Source: Falsiroseomonas tokyonensis (GTDB lineage: Bacteria; Pseudomonadota; Alphaproteobacteria; Acetobacterales; Acetobacteraceae). From it: a DNA stretch of 64,000 bases. Numbering within the stretch: the stretch's first letter is position 1; each line of letters opens with the position of its first letter. Positions 46,823 through 55,493 of this stretch are shown here, in pieces. A program made the position numbers and the translations under genes. The stretch spans positions 186,001 to 250,000 of the forward strand of contig NZ_JAFNJS010000007.1 of the NCBI RefSeq assembly GCF_019024325.1. Direction: 5' to 3'. A model generated the notes under the pieces. The model did no database searches. It had not been told where the DNA came from and was given only the letters and a program-made list of their open reading frames with translations.

Positions 46823-48247
46823 GGGCGGCCGGTGCTGCGCCCAGGGGCGGTCCAGTTCCAGGATCGCGCCGAGGCGCAGCAGGGACATATCGGCGCCCCA
46901 GGGTCCGACCAGCTGCACCGCCGTGGGCAGCCCGTCCTTCGCAAAGCCGGAGGGGATAGTCAGCGCCGGATGGCCGGTCAGGTTGAAGGGGTACATGTAG
47001 CTGGACCAGCCCTGGCGAGTGATGCCGCAGAGCTCGCCCTCGATCTCGATCTGGCCATCGGCGGCGTCGAAATCGGCAGGCAGGGCGGTGCGCGTCAGCG
47101 TCGGCGTCACCAGCACGTCGTAGCGGCCGAACAGGTCCTGGATGGTGCGGAACAGCCGCGTGCGGGCGAATTGCGCCTCGCGAAACTGGGCCAGGGAAAA
47201 GCCCGATCCACGCTCCATGAAGGCCAGCAGCACCGGGTCCATCTGGTTGTGCCATTGCGCCAGATGCGGCGTGCAGCTCACGAAGAAGCCGGCCTGGTAC
47301 ATGATGCGGCCCTGGAACTCCATCCAGTCGATCGCATCCGTCACCTCCTCGACGAAGGCGCCGCGGGCGGCCAGCGCATCGAGGCTGGCCAGCGTATTCT
47401 CCGCCATCTCCGCCTGCACCTTAGCGTTGCAGGCGCGCGCGATGTAGCCCACGCGCAGCCCGTGCAGGTCGCCGCCCACCAGCCCCGGCGGCAGCGGCGC
47501 GATGCCGGGGCCGCGCAGGCTCTGCGCATCACGCTCGCTGCGCCCGGCGATGACGGAGAGCATCACCGCCGCATCGCTGACGGTGCGCGTCATCGGCCCC
47601 GCATAGACGTTGTTCGCAAAAGTGTCGGCGGAGGCTTCCCAGGGCACGCTGCCCAGCGTGGCCTTCAACCCGACCAGGCCGCAGCAGGCCGCCGGGATGC
47701 GGACGGAGCCCGCGCCATCCGTGCCCAACCCGAGCGGCCCCAGCCCGGCCGCCACCGCCGCCGCGGCGCCGCCGGAGGACCCGCCAGTGGTGCGCGAGAG
47801 GTCCCAGGGATTGCGCGTGGTGCCGAAGCTCGGCCCGTCCGTGATGCCCTTATGGCCGAATTCCGGCATGGTAGTCTTGCCGACCAGGATGCCGCCCGCC
47901 GCCTTCAGCCGTGCCGCGGTCGCGTCGTCACGGCTCGGCACATTGCTGGCGAAGATGGCGGAGCCATGCGTGGTCAGCACATCGGCCGTATCGACCTGAT
48001 CCTTGATGTGCAGCGGCACGCCGTGCAGCGCACCGAGCGCCGCGCCCTCCATCACCGCCTGCTCGGCGCGCCGCGCGGCCGCCATCGCCTGCTCGTGCAG
48101 CACGGTCACGAAGCAGTTCAGCCGTGGCTGCTCCCGGTCGATCGCCGTCAGCACCGCCTGCGTAAGTTCCACCGGCGAAAGCCGGCGCCGGCGGATCAGC
48201 GCGGCCGCCTGCGTTGCCGGCATGAACAGCAATTCCGTGTCGTCCAT
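46814..48247 (-). CDS. Amidase signature family hydrolase
   Basis: A 477-residue amidase with the Ser-cisSer-Lys triad in view: Lys82 in GVPLHIKDQVD, Ser157 in TTGGSSGGAAAAVAAGLG and nucleophile Ser181 in LGTDGAGSVRIPAACCGLVG. It hydrolyses a carboxamide to acid plus ammonia or amine; no GatB or GatC partner is near, so tRNA amidation is unlikely. It is divergent from a family-5 binding-protein gene over a GATATATC palindrome, which suggests its substrate is imported by that system. Confidence 0.93.
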   Translation of the reverse strand: MDDTELLFMPATQAAALIRRRRLSPVELTQAVLTAIDREQPRLNCFVTVLHEQAMAAARRAEQAVMEGAALGALHGVPLHIKDQVDTADVLTTHGSAIFASNVPSRDDATAARLKAAGGILVGKTTMPEFGHKGITDGPSFGTTRNPWDLSRTTGGSSGGAAAAVAAGLGPLGLGTDGAGSVRIPAACCGLVGLKATLGSVPWEASADTFANNVYAGPMTRTVSDAAVMLSVIAGRSERDAQSLRGPGIAPLPPGLVGGDLHGLRVGYIARACNAKVQAEMAENTLASLDALAARGAFVEEVTDAIDWMEFQGRIMYQAGFFVSCTPHLAQWHNQMDPVLLAFMERGSGFSLAQFREAQFARTRLFRTIQDLFGRYDVLVTPTLTRTALPADFDAADGQIEIEGELCGITRQGWSSYMYPFNLTGHPALTIPSGFAKDGLPTAVQLVGPWGADMSLLRLGAILELDRPWAQHRPPSA

Positions 48248-48298
48248 CGCCCGTTTCCTTCTTGCGCATCCCGCTTCCTGGGGGCCATGCTGGCATAG

Positions 48299-48306
48299 GA
48301 TATATC
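48299..48306. promoter_or_regulatory. GATATATC palindrome, copy 3
   Basis: GCATAGGATATATCGAAC lies between the divergent amidase and binding-protein genes, 46 bases before the latter. With copies at 40947 and 45549, all three divergent spacers of this catabolic region carry the octamer. Confidence 0.6.
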
Positions 48307-48351
48307 GAACGGCGAGGGGCCAACCCCGCCAGGGGAAGAGGAAATCGAGGC

Positions 48352-49926
48352 ATGTCCCAAAGCTTGATCGGCCGTCGCGGCTTGATGGCGGGCGGCACGG
48401 CGCTCGCCGCCGCCGGCATCATCCGCCCGCAGGGTGCCCGCGCCGCCAGCCAGCTCAACCTGGTGCTGGAATCGGAGGTGGTGATCCTCGACCCCTACAT
48501 GACCACGGCGGCGATCACGCGGACCTTCGGCTTCCACATCTTCGACACGCTCTATGCGATGGACGGCCAGGGCCGCATCCAGCCGCAGATGGTGGAAAGC
48601 CACACCACCTCCGCCGACCGGCTGACCTGGAACTTCACCCTGCGCCCGGGGATGAAGTTCCATGACGGCACGCCCGTCACCTCCACCGATGTGGTGCTGT
48701 CGCTGCAGCGCTGGATGCCGAAGGATGCGCTGGGGCGCATGCTGCGGGATGCGCATGCCAGCCTGACGACCAAGGGCACGCTGGGCTTCGAGCTGGTGCT
48801 GAAGCGGCCCTTCCCGCTGGTGCTGGATGTGCTCGGCAAGCCCAATGCGCCGGTGCCCTTCATCCTGCCGGAACGCCTGGCGCGCACGCCGGGCGATGCG
48901 CGGATCACGGAGATCATCGGCTCCGGCCCCTTCCGCTTCCGCCCGGACCAGTACCGTCCCGGCAACTACATGGTGCTGGAGAAATTCGCGGATTACGTGC
49001 CGCGTCGCGAGCCGCCGGATTTCCTCTCCGGCGGCAAGGTGGTGAAGGTGGACAGCCTGTCGCTGCGCGTCATGCCGGACCAGGCGACGGGGGCCACGGC
49101 GCTGCTGGCGAATGAGGTGGACTACCAGCAATACGTGCCCTTCGACTGGATCCCGCGCCTGGAACGCTCGCGCGATGTGAAGCTGCTGTCGCTCGGCGGG
49201 CTGCACCAGTTCCAGGGCAACTTCCGGCTGAACCATGCCGCGCCGCCCTTCGACGACCCCGCCGTGCGCCGCGTGCTGTGGAAGCTGGTGGACCAGAACA
49301 CGGTTCTGCAGGCCATCGGCGTGCCGCCGCGCTTCCGCGCGCTGCAGTGCGCCAGCTTCTGGATGTGCGATGCGCCCTACAGCACCGATGCGGGGGCGGA
49401 GGCGGCGAAATTCTCCATCGCCGATGCCAAGGCGGAGCTGGCGAAGACCGCCTATCGCGGCCAGCCGGTGCAGTTCCTGCAGGTGGCGGGCTCCATCTCC
49501 CAGACCGCCGCGGCGGTGCTGGTCCAGAACATGAAGGAAGCCGGCTTCACGGTGGATGAGCAGCAGATGGATTGGGGCACCGTGCTGGCGCGGCGTGCGC
49601 GGCGCGATGGCTGGAGCATGTTCGCCGTCTATTCCAATGGCGTGGACATGCTGACGCCGCTGACGCATTTCTACGTCGCCAATACCTGCGCCGATTATCC
49701 CGGCTGGTCCTGCGACGAACGCATTCCGCGCCTGACGCAGGATTTCGCCAATGCCGAGACGCCGGCGGAACGGCAGCGCCTGACGGCGGAAATCCAGCGC
49801 CTGGCCTATGAGCTGACGCCGTCGGTGATGTGGGGCCAGTTCACCATCCCGGCGGCCTATCGCACCTCGCTGAGCGGACTGATGGAATCCTCCTTCCCGA
49901 TCTTCTGGAACGTCGAGAAGGCGTAG
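48352..49926 (+). CDS. ABC transporter substrate-binding protein, family 5
   Basis: A 524-residue binding protein of the DppA class with a twin-arginine-type signal (GRRGLMAGGTALAAAG), LVLESEVVILDPYMTTAAIT and the signature WNFTLRPGMKFHDGTPVTST. It is related to the protein encoded at 23068 (both keep a PNAPVPFILPERLA-like block and a Cys-bearing FWMCDAPYSTDAG-like loop). GGGGAAGAGGAAATC precedes the start. Confidence 0.9.
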   Translation: MSQSLIGRRGLMAGGTALAAAGIIRPQGARAASQLNLVLESEVVILDPYMTTAAITRTFGFHIFDTLYAMDGQGRIQPQMVESHTTSADRLTWNFTLRPGMKFHDGTPVTSTDVVLSLQRWMPKDALGRMLRDAHASLTTKGTLGFELVLKRPFPLVLDVLGKPNAPVPFILPERLARTPGDARITEIIGSGPFRFRPDQYRPGNYMVLEKFADYVPRREPPDFLSGGKVVKVDSLSLRVMPDQATGATALLANEVDYQQYVPFDWIPRLERSRDVKLLSLGGLHQFQGNFRLNHAAPPFDDPAVRRVLWKLVDQNTVLQAIGVPPRFRALQCASFWMCDAPYSTDAGAEAAKFSIADAKAELAKTAYRGQPVQFLQVAGSISQTAAAVLVQNMKEAGFTVDEQQMDWGTVLARRARRDGWSMFAVYSNGVDMLTPLTHFYVANTCADYPGWSCDERIPRLTQDFANAETPAERQRLTAEIQRLAYELTPSVMWGQFTIPAAYRTSLSGLMESSFPIFWNVEKA

Positions 49927-50000
49927 CGCCGCTCTCTCCGCTTGCCATCGGGGGCGCGTGGTTCCTACGCTCCCCCGGGTTCAAACGGGGAAGCAATGAG

Positions 50001-51533
50001 ATGACCATAGGACGCAGGACACTCGGCAAGGGGCTGGCCGCCGCGGGCGGCATCACGCTGCTGGGCAGCGAGGCGCAGGCGCAGAAGGCGCAGGACACGC
50101 TGCGCCTGGTATTCCGCGATGCGGTGCCGAATATCGATGCCTATTTCAACAGCCAGCGCACCGGCCTGATCCTCGGCCACCAGGCCTGGGACGGGCTGGT
50201 GCACCGGGATCCCGAGACCTTCCGCGTAGTTCCGGCCATGGCGACCGAATGGCGCTGGGTGAATCCGCTGCAGCTGGAATTCACGCTGCGCCAGGGCGTG
50301 AAGTTCCATGATGGCAGCCCTTTCACCGCGAAGGATGCGGTCTACACCCTGAACACCGTCTCCAACCCCGAAACCCGCGTGGCGACGCCGAGCAACTATG
50401 CCTGGATCGATCGCGCGGAGGCGGATGGCGACTTCAAGCTGCGCATCCATCTGAAGCGGCCGACGCCGGCGGCGCTGGACTACCTGGCGCTGGTCACGCC
50501 GATCTGGCCGCAGGCCTATCGGGAACGCGTGGGCGCCGAGGGCTACAGCCGCGCGCCGGTCGGCGCCGGGCCCTACAGGATCACGAAGTTCGACGTCGCC
50601 AGCGGCGTGGAATACGAGCGCTTCGACGACTATTATGAGGGCGGCCCCAAGGGCAAACCGGCGATCCGCCGCATCACCGTGCGCTTCGTCACCGATGCGG
50701 CGACGGAGCTGACGGAGCTGCTGGCGCAGCGCGTGGACTGGATCTGGAACATGAATCCGGACCAGGTGCCCAACGTGAATCGGATTCCCTTCCTGCAGAC
50801 GCTGCGCCAGGAATCCATGCGCATCGGCTATCTCAGCCTGGATGCGGCCGGCCGCAGCGGCGACACGCCGATGAAGAACCTGAAGGTGCGCCAGGCGGTC
50901 TGGCACGCGATCGACCGCAAGACGATCGCGGAGCGCCTGGTCACCGGCGGGTCCCGCGTGCCGGTGGCGCCCTGCTACCCGAGCCAGTTCGGCTGCAACG
51001 CCGATGCTGCCATGCAGTACGACTACAACCCGGACAAGGCGAAGCAGCTTCTGGCGGAGGCTGGCTACCCGAACGGCTTCGACATCGAGCTGACCAGCTA
51101 CGTCCAGCCGCGCCAATGGTCCGAGGCGGTGCAGAGCTACCTGCAGGCCGTCGGCATCCGCGCGCGGCTGAACCTGCTGCAGGTGGCCGCGCAGATCCAG
51201 CGCGCCTGGCGCGGGGAGCTGGCCATGTCGATGGGCAGCTGGGGCAGCTATTCGATCAACGACGTCTCCGCCATCCTGCCCAACTTCTTCGGCGACACCA
51301 ACGACGACTATGCCCGCGATCCGGAGCTGCAGCGCCTGCTGGTGGAGGGCGGCTCCTCGGCGGATGAGGCGGTGCGCAACGCCGCCTATTCCGCCGCCAT
51401 CAAGCGCATCACGGAACAGGCCTACTGGGTGCCGCTGCACACCTACGTCAATACCTACGCCTTCGCGCGCACGCTCGACTTCAAGGCCTTTCCGGACGAG
51501 CTGCCGCGCTTCTACCTGGCGAAGTGGAAGTAG
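50001..51533 (+). CDS. ABC transporter substrate-binding protein, family 5
   Basis: A 510-residue exported binding protein: twin-arginine-like signal (GRRTLGKGLAAAGG), VFRDAVPNIDAYFNSQRTGL and the signature LEFTLRQGVKFHDGSPFTAK. It ends 4 bases from the convergent end of the ABC ATPase gene, so it is not in that operon but is a likely partner of the transporter. The start codon at 50001 follows AACGGGGAAGC. Confidence 0.9.
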   Translation: MTIGRRTLGKGLAAAGGITLLGSEAQAQKAQDTLRLVFRDAVPNIDAYFNSQRTGLILGHQAWDGLVHRDPETFRVVPAMATEWRWVNPLQLEFTLRQGVKFHDGSPFTAKDAVYTLNTVSNPETRVATPSNYAWIDRAEADGDFKLRIHLKRPTPAALDYLALVTPIWPQAYRERVGAEGYSRAPVGAGPYRITKFDVASGVEYERFDDYYEGGPKGKPAIRRITVRFVTDAATELTELLAQRVDWIWNMNPDQVPNVNRIPFLQTLRQESMRIGYLSLDAAGRSGDTPMKNLKVRQAVWHAIDRKTIAERLVTGGSRVPVAPCYPSQFGCNADAAMQYDYNPDKAKQLLAEAGYPNGFDIELTSYVQPRQWSEAVQSYLQAVGIRARLNLLQVAAQIQRAWRGELAMSMGSWGSYSINDVSAILPNFFGDTNDDYARDPELQRLLVEGGSSADEAVRNAAYSAAIKRITEQAYWVPLHTYVNTYAFARTLDFKAFPDELPRFYLAKWK

Positions 51534-51537
51534 AGCC

Positions 51538-52488
51538 TTACCCTTCCAGGTGACATTCGACGAGGCCCGCCGCGGAGGTGGTGGGCCTCGGCACCTCCGT
51601 CGCGCAGGGCGCGAAGACTTTTGGGCAGCGCGGATGGAAGCGGCAGCCGGGCGGCACGTTGGCCGGGTCCGGCATGATGTCGCCGAGGCCCACATCCGGC
51701 ACGCCGAGCCCGGGTTCCGGCGTCAGCACGCTGGCGAGCAGCGCCTGGGTGTAGGGGTGGCGCGGATTGGCGAACAGGGCCTCGCTTTCCTGCCGCTCCA
51801 CGATGCGGCCGAGATACATCACGGCCACCTCGCTGGCCACGTGTTCGACCACCGCCAGGTTATGGCTGATGAACAGATAGGTCAGGCCAAGGTCGCGGCG
51901 CAGCTCATCCAGCAGGTTCAGGATCTGCGCCTGCACGGAGACGTCGAGCGCGCTGGTCGGTTCGTCGCAGATGACGATGCGCGGCCGCAGCACCAGCGCG
52001 CGGGCGATGGCCACGCGCTGCCGCTGGCCGCCGGATAGCTGGGACGGGAAGCGCCCGCCCTGTTCCGCGGAAAGCCCCGCGCGTTCCAGCGCCTCCGCCA
52101 CCCGCCGCGCCACCGTCGCGCGGTCGATATCCCCCTGCGCCACCAGCGGCATCGCCACGATGTCCTGCACCCGGCGGCGTGGGTTGAGCGAGGAGAAGGG
52201 GTCCTGGAACACCGGCTGGATCAGCCGCGCGCGCGCCTTGCGGTCCATCGCGGAAAGCCGCTGGCCATCTACCAGCACCTCCCCGGATGTTGGCGGCAGC
52301 AGGCCGAGGATCATGCGGGCCAGCGTGGATTTGCCGCAGCCGCTTTCCCCCACCACGCCGAGCACGCTGCCCGGTGGCACGGCGAAGGAGACGCCATCCA
52401 CCGCGCGCACCTGGCGCGGCGGCGCGAAAAGGCCCTGGCGGACATTGAAGATGCGGCGCAGGTCGCGCACCTCGATGGCCGGCGTCAT
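51538..52488 (-). CDS. Dipeptide/oligopeptide ABC transporter ATPase (DppF type)
   Basis: A 316-residue ATPase: Walker A GVVGESGCGKSTLARMILGL, signature LSGGQRQRVAIARALVLRP, Walker B VICDEPTSALDV, and the C-terminal OppF-type extension with CRFHPRCPKVFAPC, a cysteine cluster found in this subfamily that can carry an iron-sulfur site. The start at 52488 overlaps the upstream gene by 4 bases and is preferred over one seven codons earlier. Last gene of the leftward transporter operon. Confidence 0.95.
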   Translation of the reverse strand: MTPAIEVRDLRRIFNVRQGLFAPPRQVRAVDGVSFAVPPGSVLGVVGESGCGKSTLARMILGLLPPTSGEVLVDGQRLSAMDRKARARLIQPVFQDPFSSLNPRRRVQDIVAMPLVAQGDIDRATVARRVAEALERAGLSAEQGGRFPSQLSGGQRQRVAIARALVLRPRIVICDEPTSALDVSVQAQILNLLDELRRDLGLTYLFISHNLAVVEHVASEVAVMYLGRIVERQESEALFANPRHPYTQALLASVLTPEPGLGVPDVGLGDIMPDPANVPPGCRFHPRCPKVFAPCATEVPRPTTSAAGLVECHLEG

Positions 52489-53444
52489 GCGGCCAGGTCC
52501 AGCGTGCACAGCACCTCATGCCCCGGCCCCGCCTGATGGCGCGGGATCGGGCCCGTGCAGGCGGCGTGGGCGTAGTCGCAGCGATCGCGGAAGGCGCAGC
52601 CCGCAAAACCGGGCGGAATGCGCGGCACCACGCCGGGGATGCTGCCCAGCGGATCGCCGCGCTTCACCTTGCCCGGCACCGGCACGCAGGCCAGCAGGCC
52701 GCGCGTATAGGGGTGGCGCGGATGGGCGAAAAGCTCCGCCGTCGGCGCGGATTCCACGACCTCGCCCGCATACATGACGGAGACGCGGTCGGCGATGCGC
52801 GCGACCACACCGAGGTCATGCGTGATCAGCAGGATGCCGAGGCCGAGGTCGCGTTGCAGCCCGGCCAGAAGCCGCAGGATCTGCGCCTGCACCGTCACGT
52901 CCAGCGCCGTGGTGGGCTCGTCCGCGATCAGCAATTCGGGGTCGCACATCAGCGCCATGGCGATCATCACCCGCTGCCGCAACCCGCCCGAAAGCTGGTG
53001 CGGGAACTGCCCGAGCCGCAGCCCGGGCGCGGTGATGCCGACACGGCCCAGCAGCTCCGCGGCGCGGTCCACCGCCTGGGCGCGAGTCGCGCCGCGGTGG
53101 CGGCGCAGCACCTCCGTCATCTGGCTGCCCACCGTATAGGCGGGGTTCAGGCTGGTCATCGGTTCCTGGAAGATCATCGCCATGCGGTCGCCGCGCAGGC
53201 GGGACATCGCGCGCTCATCCAGCCCGCCGATCTCCTGCCCGGCGAAGCGCAGCGCCGAGGCCTCCCGTTGCCCGCCGCGCGCCAAAAGCCCCATGATGGC
53301 GAGCGAGGTGACGGATTTGCCGCAGCCGCTTTCGCCGACCAGGCAATGCGTCTCCCCCTTCCGGACCGCCAGCGAAGCCCCGCGCACCGCGGCGGTGCCG
53401 CCGAAAGTCACGCGCAGATCCTGCACCTCGAGAAGTGCGGTCAC
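52485..53444 (-). CDS. Dipeptide/oligopeptide ABC transporter ATPase (DppD type)
   Basis: The second ATPase, 319 residues: Walker A CLVGESGCGKSVTSLAIMGL, signature LSGGLRQRVMIAMALMCDP, Walker B LIADEPTTALDVTVQ and the C-terminal CAFRDRCDYAHAAC cysteine cluster. GTG at 53444 overlaps the permease stop (GTGA). It forms the nucleotide-binding pair with the DppF-type protein. Confidence 0.95.
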   Translation of the reverse strand: MTALLEVQDLRVTFGGTAAVRGASLAVRKGETHCLVGESGCGKSVTSLAIMGLLARGGQREASALRFAGQEIGGLDERAMSRLRGDRMAMIFQEPMTSLNPAYTVGSQMTEVLRRHRGATRAQAVDRAAELLGRVGITAPGLRLGQFPHQLSGGLRQRVMIAMALMCDPELLIADEPTTALDVTVQAQILRLLAGLQRDLGLGILLITHDLGVVARIADRVSVMYAGEVVESAPTAELFAHPRHPYTRGLLACVPVPGKVKRGDPLGSIPGVVPRIPPGFAGCAFRDRCDYAHAACTGPIPRHQAGPGHEVLCTLDLAA

Positions 53445-54310
53445 CGCGTAAGGTCCGTGCCGAGCATGTCGCGCAGCGCATCCCCCAGCAGGTTCACGCC
53501 GAAGACCAGCACAAACAGCGCGACGCCCGGCACCAGGATGACCCAGGGGGTGAAGAACATGTATTCCTTCGCCTCCGAGATCATCAGGCCCCAGGATGGC
53601 AGCGGCGCCGGCACGCCGAGGCCGAGGAAGGACAGCGCCGCCTCCAGCAGGATGGCCAGCGCCATTTCCAGCGTCGCCACAACGGCCAGATGCGTCGCGA
53701 TATTGGGCAGGATTTCCCGCAGCAGCACGCTGGCGTGGGAGGAACCGGCGCACCAGGCCGCGCTGACATAATCCAGCGTGCGCAGTTGCATGGTGGTGGA
53801 GCGTGCGACGACGGCGAAGCGGTCCCACAGCAGCAGGCCGAGCACCAGGATCACCAGCAGGAAGCTGGTCCCCAACAGCCCCGCCACGGCCAGCGCCACC
53901 AGCACGACGGGAATGGAAAGCCGCGCCGTGATCAGGAACATCACGACATCATCCACCCGCCCACCATAGAAGCCGCCCAGCACGCCGAGCGTGGTGCCGA
54001 TGACGCCGGAGGTGATGACGGTGGCGACGCCGATGATCAGCGAAATCCGCGCGCCATAGATCAGCCGCGACAGATAGTCCCGCCCCAGCTGGTCCGTGCC
54101 CAGCCAATTGGCCGGCGTGCCACCCTCCATCCAGGCGGGCGGCACCAGGCGCCGGCCGAGGTCGATGGCGTAGGGATCATAGGGCGCGATCCAGGGCGCG
54201 ACGATCGCCACCACCACCACCAGGCCCACGATCAGCGCGCCGATCACGAAGGTGGCGTTGCGCAGCAGCCGCCGCGTGGCGCCGCTGCCGGGCAGGACGG
54301 CCCCGCTCAT
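53441..54310 (-). CDS. Dipeptide/oligopeptide ABC transporter permease (DppC type)
   Basis: A 289-residue inner-membrane permease with the N-terminal ATRRLLRNATFVIGALIVG segment, the cytosolic LGTDQLGRDYLSRLIYGARI block of DppC/OppC proteins, and the EAA loop region (AAWCAGSSHASVLLREILPN). Four-base overlaps join it to the genes on both sides. Confidence 0.95.
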   Translation of the reverse strand: MSGAVLPGSGATRRLLRNATFVIGALIVGLVVVVAIVAPWIAPYDPYAIDLGRRLVPPAWMEGGTPANWLGTDQLGRDYLSRLIYGARISLIIGVATVITSGVIGTTLGVLGGFYGGRVDDVVMFLITARLSIPVVLVALAVAGLLGTSFLLVILVLGLLLWDRFAVVARSTTMQLRTLDYVSAAWCAGSSHASVLLREILPNIATHLAVVATLEMALAILLEAALSFLGLGVPAPLPSWGLMISEAKEYMFFTPWVILVPGVALFVLVFGVNLLGDALRDMLGTDLTR

Positions 54311-55224
54311 GAGGTGCGCAGCCGCGGATCGAGCACCGCGTTCAGCAGATCCGCCAGCAGGGTCAGCGCGATATAGATCAGCGCCAGCACCAGGATCACC
54401 GCCTGCACCACGGGAAAGTCGTTCTTGCTGATGCTCTCCCAGGCCAGGTAGCCGACGCCATGCATGGCGAAAACGGTCTCAATCACGATGGAGCCACCCA
54501 GCATGAAGCCCAGCTGCACGGCGGCAATGGACACAACCGGGATCGCCGCATTCCGGAAGCCGTGCTTCACCAGGATGGAGAGGCGGGACAGCCCCTTGGC
54601 ACGCGCCGTGCGGATGTAGTCCGACGACAACGCCTCGATCATCCCGCTGCGCGTCAGGCGCATCAGGGACGGGATGGCGGAGAAGGACAGCACGATGCCG
54701 GGCATCACGTAGTACTCCCACCCGCCCGTGCCCGAGATCGGCAGCCAGCCAAGGTTCAGCCCCAGCACCACCATCAGGATCAGCCCGAGCCAGAAGGAGG
54801 GCATGGCCTGGCCCACCAGCGCCACCAGCATCACGCCGCGATCCACGTAGCTGCCTTCCCGCACCGCCGCGATGATGCCGAGCGGCAGCGCCACCACCAG
54901 CGCCAGCGCCAGCCCGACAAGGCCGAGTGTCAGCGTGATGGGCAGGCGGTGAGCGATGAGGTTCGCGACGCGGTCCTTGAAGAAGTAGCTCTCGCCGAAA
55001 TCGCCCTGCACGGCGCGCAGCAGCCAATCGAAGTATTGCTGTGCCAGCGGCCGGTTCAGCCCATAGGCCTGGCGGATCAGTTCCACATCCTGCTGCGTCG
55101 CATTCGGCCCGGCGATGGAAATGGCAAGGTCGCCCGAAAGGCGCGTGAGCAGGAAGCTCAGCGTCAAGACCGTCAGGGCCACCAGGATCGCGACGGTGAA
55201 CCGGCGCAGGATGAAACGGACCAT
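54307..55224 (-). CDS. Dipeptide/oligopeptide ABC transporter permease (DppB type)
   Basis: A 305-residue permease: MVRFILRRFTVAILVALTVL, GLNRPLAQQYFDWLLRAVQG, LPITLTLGLVGLALALVVAL and the EAA loop (DYIRTARAKGLSRLSILVKH). It is the first gene of the operon dppB-C-D-F-like. About 270 bases without a gene lie upstream before the chemotaxis operon; I see no clear promoter or repeat in that spacer. Confidence 0.95.
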   Translation of the reverse strand: MVRFILRRFTVAILVALTVLTLSFLLTRLSGDLAISIAGPNATQQDVELIRQAYGLNRPLAQQYFDWLLRAVQGDFGESYFFKDRVANLIAHRLPITLTLGLVGLALALVVALPLGIIAAVREGSYVDRGVMLVALVGQAMPSFWLGLILMVVLGLNLGWLPISGTGGWEYYVMPGIVLSFSAIPSLMRLTRSGMIEALSSDYIRTARAKGLSRLSILVKHGFRNAAIPVVSIAAVQLGFMLGGSIVIETVFAMHGVGYLAWESISKNDFPVVQAVILVLALIYIALTLLADLLNAVLDPRLRTS

Positions 55225-55493
55225 GTGCAGCCAGCCTAGCCATGCGTTCCACGACCTGGCAAGCGCCCTGTCCCTGGGCAGCACGCGCCGACGGCCTGCC
55301 GAATGATCGCCCCTTCCTTCCGCGCCGCGTCCTGCGCGCCATGATGATCTTCGCGACCTGGCCTCCGGCCAGGGCCGGTACCGCTCGTCACGCCGCCGCA
55401 AACAAGATAGGAGAGGGCTGCCTGACCACGCCGCACGGATCGGAGGTGGGGAACGGTCGGCACTTGGCAACCTCGTCGCATCCTGGATGAACA

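Noticed and set aside
46814-48247. GatA subunit of the tRNA amidotransferase
   Set aside because: No gatB or gatC gene is adjacent and the sequence after the triad does not look like GatA; the context is catabolic.
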